The notes below the pieces were generated by a model that did not search any database, was not told the DNA's origin, and saw only the letters and a list, made by a program, of their open reading frames with translations. DNA of 64,000 nucleotides, taken from the NCBI RefSeq assembly GCF_019039035.1, contig NZ_JAHNZT010000010.1, positions 186,001 through 250,000 on the forward strand, in the 5' to 3' direction. Source of the stretch: Citreicoccus inhibens (lineage in GTDB: Bacteria; Myxococcota; Myxococcia; Myxococcales; Myxococcaceae). Both the position numbers and the translations under genes were made by a program. Positions 60,083-64,000 of the stretch are shown one piece after another (positions within the stretch are counted from its first letter, which is position 1; each line of letters starts with the position of its first letter).

Positions 60083-60760
60083 ATGCCCCACCCCATCGAC
60101 CTGGCGCACCTGGCCTCGCTCATCGGAGATCCCGCTCGCGCGATGATGCTGTCGCGCCTGATGGAAGGCCCCGCCCGCACGGCAGGCGAGCTCTCACGCG
60201 ACGCGCGCGTCTCGCCGCAGACCGCGAGCGGACACCTCGCGAAGCTCCTGAGTGGCGGCCTCCTGGGCGTGGAGGCCCAAGGCCGTCACCGTTACTACCG
60301 CCTCGCGGGCCCCGAGGTCGCACGAGCGCTGGAGGCCCTCGGCCTGCTCGTCCCGCTGCGAGCCGCCCCCATGAGCACACCGGAGCCACTGCGCTTCGCT
60401 CGGACCTGTTACGACCACCTGGCGGGCACGCTGGGCGTCGCCCTCGCGGAGGGGATGGAGCGGCGCGGCCTCCTGGAGTCCAGCGAGGAGGGGTTCGCCC
60501 TCACGCCGCCCGGCGCTGAGTTCGTCGCCCACTGGGGGGTGGACGTGGAGGCCTTGACGCGGGGGCGGCGCGCGTTCGCGAAGCGCTGCCTCGACTGGAG
60601 CGAGCGCCGCGCGCACATCGGAGGCGCACTGGGCGCCGCGCTGGCGGAGCGCCTCTTCGCGATGCGGTGGCTCGCGAGGCGCACGGAAGGCCGCGGCGTG
60701 AGGCTCACCGTCGAGGGCCGAACGGGCTTCGAGCGCGAGCTGGGTCTGTCCTGGCCATGA
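60083..60760 (+). CDS. ArsR-like winged-helix transcriptional regulator
   Basis: 225 residues from ATG 60083. The N-terminal part (residues 5-90) is a winged helix: IGDPARAMMLSRLMEGPARTAGELS, a recognition helix around VSPQTASGHLAKL, and a GRHRYYRL wing. A C-terminal region of about 125 residues follows (RTCYDHLAGTLGVAL...), as in the longer ArsR proteins that sense small molecules. No metal-binding ELCV(C/G)D motif is seen, so it is not a classic metal sensor. Divergent from the flavin reductase, its likely target. Earlier in-frame starts would reach 59996 but lack recognisable sequence. Confidence 0.88.
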   Translation: MPHPIDLAHLASLIGDPARAMMLSRLMEGPARTAGELSRDARVSPQTASGHLAKLLSGGLLGVEAQGRHRYYRLAGPEVARALEALGLLVPLRAAPMSTPEPLRFARTCYDHLAGTLGVALAEGMERRGLLESSEEGFALTPPGAEFVAHWGVDVEALTRGRRAFAKRCLDWSERRAHIGGALGAALAERLFAMRWLARRTEGRGVRLTVEGRTGFERELGLSWP

Positions 60761-60913
60761 GCCAGACAGCTCCTCGGCCGACCCGCCCCTCTTCCCCTCG
60801 CCCGCCAGCCCCAGCCGAGGTGCCCGTCGAAGTCGCAGGCGCAGGACACGAAGCGGAGGCCCCAGCGCGCCACGGCATCATCGCGCGGCCCGGACGGCCC
60901 ACGGGCGCGCAGC

Positions 60914-61900
60914 TCACGCGAGCGCCGCGCGGAGCAGCGGCAACGCCCCTTCTCGGATTCGAGCGGAGAGCTGCTCCTCCTCGACAGGACTCAAGGCGCG
61001 ACATGCGGCGGGAAAGGCCAGCTCCAGGTCGACGCGAACATCGAGGATGACCTCTTCGAGCAGTGGCTCCAGCGGACCGCGTCCCCACTTGGACAGCGCG
61101 CTGGCGATGCGCGCGGGATTGATCAACCGTTGAGCCCACGAACCCAACGCATCGACAGACAACGGCTGGTTGGGATTCCACGCCGCGCTCTCATCGAAGC
61201 GCCCCTCGTTGAACTCTTCAATCTTCCGCTTGCTGGAGGCACGCGCGCTCGGAGGCGCCGGCAGCTCGCTCTTGATGACGACCCCCTCCGCGATGTTCAC
61301 CTCGAGCGAAGGCAGTCCCAGCATCGCCGGAACGAGGGAGGGCCTTCGCGTAGGAACAGCGGCGACCTCGGCACGGGTTCCTCGACGAAGCACGGGAGGC
61401 GTGCTCAAGCCCGCCTCCTGCGCGGCGGCCTCCAGGTCGCGGTGCGCGATGAGGACTCCCTCATCCTCATCCGAGCGGGCGATGAGTACATCGAAGGGAG
61501 CCCAGTGCAACGCGGGCGAATACCAGATGCCCGTCTGCACGGCGAAGAGGCCCGGGACCGAGGGAACCTCCGGATGCGGGTAGTGACCGCCGAAGAGCTC
61601 CCCGTAGAAGTACACCCTGGACTGCTCGGCGCGAAGGGACTGGACCATGTGGAGGGCACAGGCACGCAAGCGCGCTCGTAGCAACTGCCAGCCGAAGAAC
61701 GGCTCGTCCTCACTCAGCCACGCCTTGCGCTTTCCGAAGTGCACCGCGCCACCGTGGACAGCAACCACGAGTTGGGCGCCGTGGATCTTCTCCAGGGCAA
61801 TCCACGGACCACCGGGACTCGGCTGCGCTCGGTTCTCACCGGCAGCGGGCATCTTGGCATAGGGACGAAAGAGCAGGGTCGGCGCCACGGGCAGGAGCAT
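60914..61900 (-). CDS. Rnl2-like RNA ligase family protein
   Basis: About 328 residues from ATG 61900 (start uncertain; the frame is open to 62119). The nucleotidyltransferase motifs are in order: motif I EKIHGAQLVV with the adenylated lysine, motif III FYGELFGG, motif IIIa-like WYSPALHWAPFDVL, motif IV EGVVIKSE, and motif V-like KRKIEEF. This matches the T4 Rnl2/REL branch, which seals nicks in RNA. The C-terminal 110 residues are mostly helical and unlike DNA ligase OB folds. It converges on the regulator gene (153 bases without features between) and is divergent from the QueD-type gene. Substrate unknown: broken tRNA or phage-cleaved RNA are both possible. Confidence 0.8.
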   Translation of the reverse strand: MLLPVAPTLLFRPYAKMPAAGENRAQPSPGGPWIALEKIHGAQLVVAVHGGAVHFGKRKAWLSEDEPFFGWQLLRARLRACALHMVQSLRAEQSRVYFYGELFGGHYPHPEVPSVPGLFAVQTGIWYSPALHWAPFDVLIARSDEDEGVLIAHRDLEAAAQEAGLSTPPVLRRGTRAEVAAVPTRRPSLVPAMLGLPSLEVNIAEGVVIKSELPAPPSARASSKRKIEEFNEGRFDESAAWNPNQPLSVDALGSWAQRLINPARIASALSKWGRGPLEPLLEEVILDVRVDLELAFPAACRALSPVEEEQLSARIREGALPLLRAALA

Positions 61901-62170
61901 GACCGAGGCGGACGCAAGAGCCCACCAGGAAACGACCGCCCACAGACTCAGCCCACGTGCGGTTCCTGAAAGGAGCCCAGGGGCGCGTGTAGGCCCGCGA
62001 GCAGCCCTCTCTTGAAGCCACCGCGGTCGCGCGTGAACCGCTTCGGGCCGCTGGGTCCGAGCGCTATCATGCCGCCTCCGGAAGAGCGGCAGGGAACCAC
62101 CGAACCTCGTTGCCAACACGGCCCGAGCAACATCCCAGAGTCTTCCACCTCGACCTCAGGGCGGATCGCG
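61901..62170. promoter_or_regulatory. divergent intergenic region, ligase and QueD
   Basis: 270 bases between the chosen starts. Both neighbouring frames extend into it, but without family-like sequence. CAGGGCGG stands just before the QueD start. I see no riboswitch, including no clear preQ1 fold. Confidence 0.3.
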
Positions 62171-62551
62171 ATGCACTACTTGAGCCTCACCGGCGAATTC
62201 AAGGCATCCCACGCAGTCACCTTCCCGGACGGCCAGCGCGAGCCACTGCACTCGCACGACTGGTGGGTCCGAGTCTGGGTGAAGGCGCCCGCCTTGAATC
62301 ACTGGGACGTCATCCTCGACTTCAAGGACCTCCAGAGCATCATCGACCGCGTGTGCCGGGAGCTGCACGACTCGAACATCAACGAGCACCCCTACTTCAA
62401 GACGGTGAACTGCACCGCCGAGCGCGTCACCGAGTACGTGTTCAAGCAAGTGGAGTCGGGGCTGCCCGAGGGCGTGCTGCTCGACCGGGTCTTCCTGCGC
62501 CGGACCGGTGGCGAGTTGCCCGAAGCCGAGTACGCGCACGCGAGGGACTGA
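62171..62551 (+). CDS. 6-pyruvoyl-tetrahydropterin synthase / QueD family protein
   Basis: 126 residues, the usual size of the family. The zinc-binding histidines are in FKASHAV and PLHSHDW. The DFKDLQ and NEHPYF motifs and the RRTGG end fit 6-carboxytetrahydropterin (queuosine/7-deazapurine) or pterin synthases. ATG 62171 is chosen since the family starts just there; the longer frame adds Pro/Ser-rich sequence. Catalytic Cys of the usual position is not obvious near FPDGQR, so activity needs a check. Neighbours give no queuosine genes, so a pterin or orphan role is equally open. Confidence 0.85.
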   Translation: MHYLSLTGEFKASHAVTFPDGQREPLHSHDWWVRVWVKAPALNHWDVILDFKDLQSIIDRVCRELHDSNINEHPYFKTVNCTAERVTEYVFKQVESGLPEGVLLDRVFLRRTGGELPEAEYAHARD

Positions 62552-62619
62552 CCGCGGAGGCCCCCTGTCTCACTCCGCGCTCGCCTCGCGGAAGCGGGGC
62601 GGTTAGAAACACTCCCTGC

Positions 62620-63438
62620 ATGGCGCCTCCTGGCCTCCCGTCCCCCGCTCCCCAGGCCCCCGACTCCGGCAGTGGGGGCGTTCGCGTGAAGGTCGAGGGA
62701 CTGCGCCGCACCTTCCCGGGCAACATCAGCGTGCTGGCAGGGCTGGACCTGGACGTGGCACCCGGCTCCTTCGTGGCGCTGCTCGGCCCCTCGGGGTGCG
62801 GCAAGTCCACGCTGCTGCGGCTGGTGGCCGGACTGGACCGAGCCGAGGCGGGGCACGTCACCTTCACCCCGACGCTGGAGCGCACCCCAGGCGAGCGGGC
62901 CCCCATCGCCTACGTCTTCCAGGACGCGCACCTGCTCCCTTGGCGCTCGGTGCTGGACAACGCGGCGCTGCCGCTGGAGTTGACCGGCGTGCCCAAAGCG
63001 GAGCGACAGGCCGCCGCGCGGGCCGTGCTCGAACAGGTGGGGCTCGGGGACGCCACGGAGCGCTACCCCGCGGAACTGTCCGGCGGCATGCGCATGCGCG
63101 CGTCCCTGGCGCGAGCGCTCGTCACCCATCCTCGCCTGCTGCTGCTCGACGAGCCCTTCGCGGCCCTGGACGAGCTGACCCGCGGCCGTCTGGATGATCA
63201 ACTCCGCGCCCTGTGGCGCAAGCTGGGGATGACCGTGCTCTTCGTCACCCACTCCATCTCCGAGGCCGCCTACCTCGCCGAGCGGGCCGTGGTCCTCTCA
63301 CGACGGCCCGCGCGAGTGGTGCTGGACCGAACGCTGGAGCTGCCAACGGAGCGCACCGCCGCCCTGCGCACCGAGGCCGCCTTCGCGCGCGAGGCCCGGC
63401 TGCTCAACGAGGCACTGGAACAAGGAGAGCACTGGTGA
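62620..63438 (+). CDS. ABC importer ATP-binding protein (SsuB/TauB/NrtD type)
   Basis: 272 residues from ATG 62620. Walker A GPSGCGKST, Q-loop FQDAHLLPW, signature LSGGMRMR, Walker B LLLLDEPFAALD and switch histidine in VTHS. The Q-loop and LSGGM variants are typical of importers for sulfonates, nitrate, taurine or thiamine precursors. An N-terminal Pro-rich tail precedes the domain. The stop overlaps the start of the permease gene as GTGA. No periplasmic binding protein is seen yet; it may follow the permease beyond the window. Confidence 0.9.
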   Translation: MAPPGLPSPAPQAPDSGSGGVRVKVEGLRRTFPGNISVLAGLDLDVAPGSFVALLGPSGCGKSTLLRLVAGLDRAEAGHVTFTPTLERTPGERAPIAYVFQDAHLLPWRSVLDNAALPLELTGVPKAERQAAARAVLEQVGLGDATERYPAELSGGMRMRASLARALVTHPRLLLLDEPFAALDELTRGRLDDQLRALWRKLGMTVLFVTHSISEAAYLAERAVVLSRRPARVVLDRTLELPTERTAALRTEAAFAREARLLNEALEQGEHW

Positions 63439-64000
63439 ACCGCTCGACCCTTCGCGCGGCGGTTCCTCCGCTGGTGGCGCTCGTCGTCTTGTTGGCCCTG
63501 TGGGAAGGCGCGGTGCGACTGCTGGAGGTGCCGCGCTGGCTGGTGCCCCCACCGTCAGCGATTGGAGCCGTGGGTGCACACGAGGCCAGCGCGCTCCTCG
63601 GTGGCGCGATCACCACGGGCCGCTCCGCGCTGGTGGGGTTCGGCTTGAGCGCGGTGCTGGGCGTCCTCGTGGCCGTCCTCCTGGCCTCCTCGCGGATGGT
63701 GGAGCGCGCGCTCTACCCGTACACGCTCTTCTTGCAGACGGTGCCCATCGTGGCCATCGCGCCCCTGTTGGTGCTGTGGTTCGGCCCGGGCCCACGCGCG
63801 GTCGCGGTGTCATCCTTCATCGTGTCGCTCTTCCCGGTCATCGCGAACACGCTCACGGGGCTGCGCTCGGTGGATCCGTCGCTGCGGGACATGTTCCGAC
63901 TCTATGGCGCGCGGCGGCTCGCCACGCTGTGGAAGCTGGAGTTGCCCGCGGCGATGCCGCACCTGTTCACGGGGCTGCGCATCGCCTCGGGCCTGTCTGT
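63435..64000 (+). CDS. ABC importer permease, 3' part missing
   Basis: GTG start at 63435, four bases into the end of the ATPase gene, with AAGGAG seven bases upstream. 188 codons are visible. Hydrophobic segments are seen from the start (LVALVVLLALWEGAV), around GFGLSAVLGVLVAVLLA and around VPIVAIAPLLVLWFGPG. The loop after GLRSVDPSLRDMFRLYGA leads to the cytoplasmic coupling helix motif (LWKLELPAAMPHLFTGLRI), matching the SsuC/TauC permease family. It pairs with the preceding ATPase. Confidence 0.9.
   Translation, partial: MNRSTLRAAVPPLVALVVLLALWEGAVRLLEVPRWLVPPPSAIGAVGAHEASALLGGAITTGRSALVGFGLSAVLGVLVAVLLASSRMVERALYPYTLFLQTVPIVAIAPLLVLWFGPGPRAVAVSSFIVSLFPVIANTLTGLRSVDPSLRDMFRLYGARRLATLWKLELPAAMPHLFTGLRIASGLS

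Noticed and set aside
62560-62615. Short hairpin CCGCG...CGCGG between the QueD and ABC genes
   Set aside because: Only a 5-base stem with no T-run; such stems are expected by chance in DNA this GC-rich.

Overview
The window is very GC-rich, densely coded DNA of myxobacterial character (Myxococcota, probably a Myxococcus/Stigmatella/Corallococcus-like genome). The grounds are the trans-AT PKS/NRPS style, lipoproteins with a DUF4382 domain and the overall gene repertoire; no rRNA, tRNA, insertion sequence or CRISPR array was seen to refine this.

Left two thirds (1-52407, all on the minus strand). This looks like one operon, read right to left. It runs: an MptD-like ECF transporter S component, two tiny basic proteins, a degenerate UbiB/ABC1-like membrane pseudokinase, a stand-alone malonyl acyltransferase, a single open frame of about 14,200 residues (loading module plus ten PKS modules), and an NRPS/PKS that leaves the window at base 1. 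The last genes are tightly coupled: a 9-base gap, an ATGA overlap, then a 1-base gap. No PKS module carries its own AT, so the free AT must load them all.

Predicted chemistry. Formyltransferase, methyltransferase and glycine A domain make an N-formyl-N-methylglycyl starter. Module 1 (DH-KR) can turn it into an N-methyl-N-vinylformamide. Later modules add C-methylated, O-methylated and hydroxylated units. Two KS0-OMT-ACP modules methylate hydroxyls without extending the chain, and one module (DH-KR-cMT-ACP-ER) is fully reducing. The chain then meets a Cy-Cy-A(Ser)-PCP-Ox module that should install an oxazole. An enamide terminus plus a Ser-derived oxazole from a myxobacterial trans-AT line points to a rhizopodin-type actin-binding macrolide. 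That is inference; the rest of the cluster lies beyond base 1.

Middle (52625-57452). A plus-strand gene encodes a tandemly duplicated von Willebrand A protein with an OmpA-like C-terminus. It sits between the ECF S component and the matching ECF T and fused A-A' components, all three minus strand. A vitamin/precursor ECF importer thus appears split by an inverted gene.

Right end (57775-64000). Two secreted lipoproteins (a Cys-rich one and a DUF4382 one) are followed by a bidirectional terminator. Next come a flavin-reductase-like protein divergent from a winged-helix regulator, an Rnl2-like RNA ligase divergent from a QueD-type enzyme, and an ABC importer ATPase overlapping its permease, which runs off the right edge.
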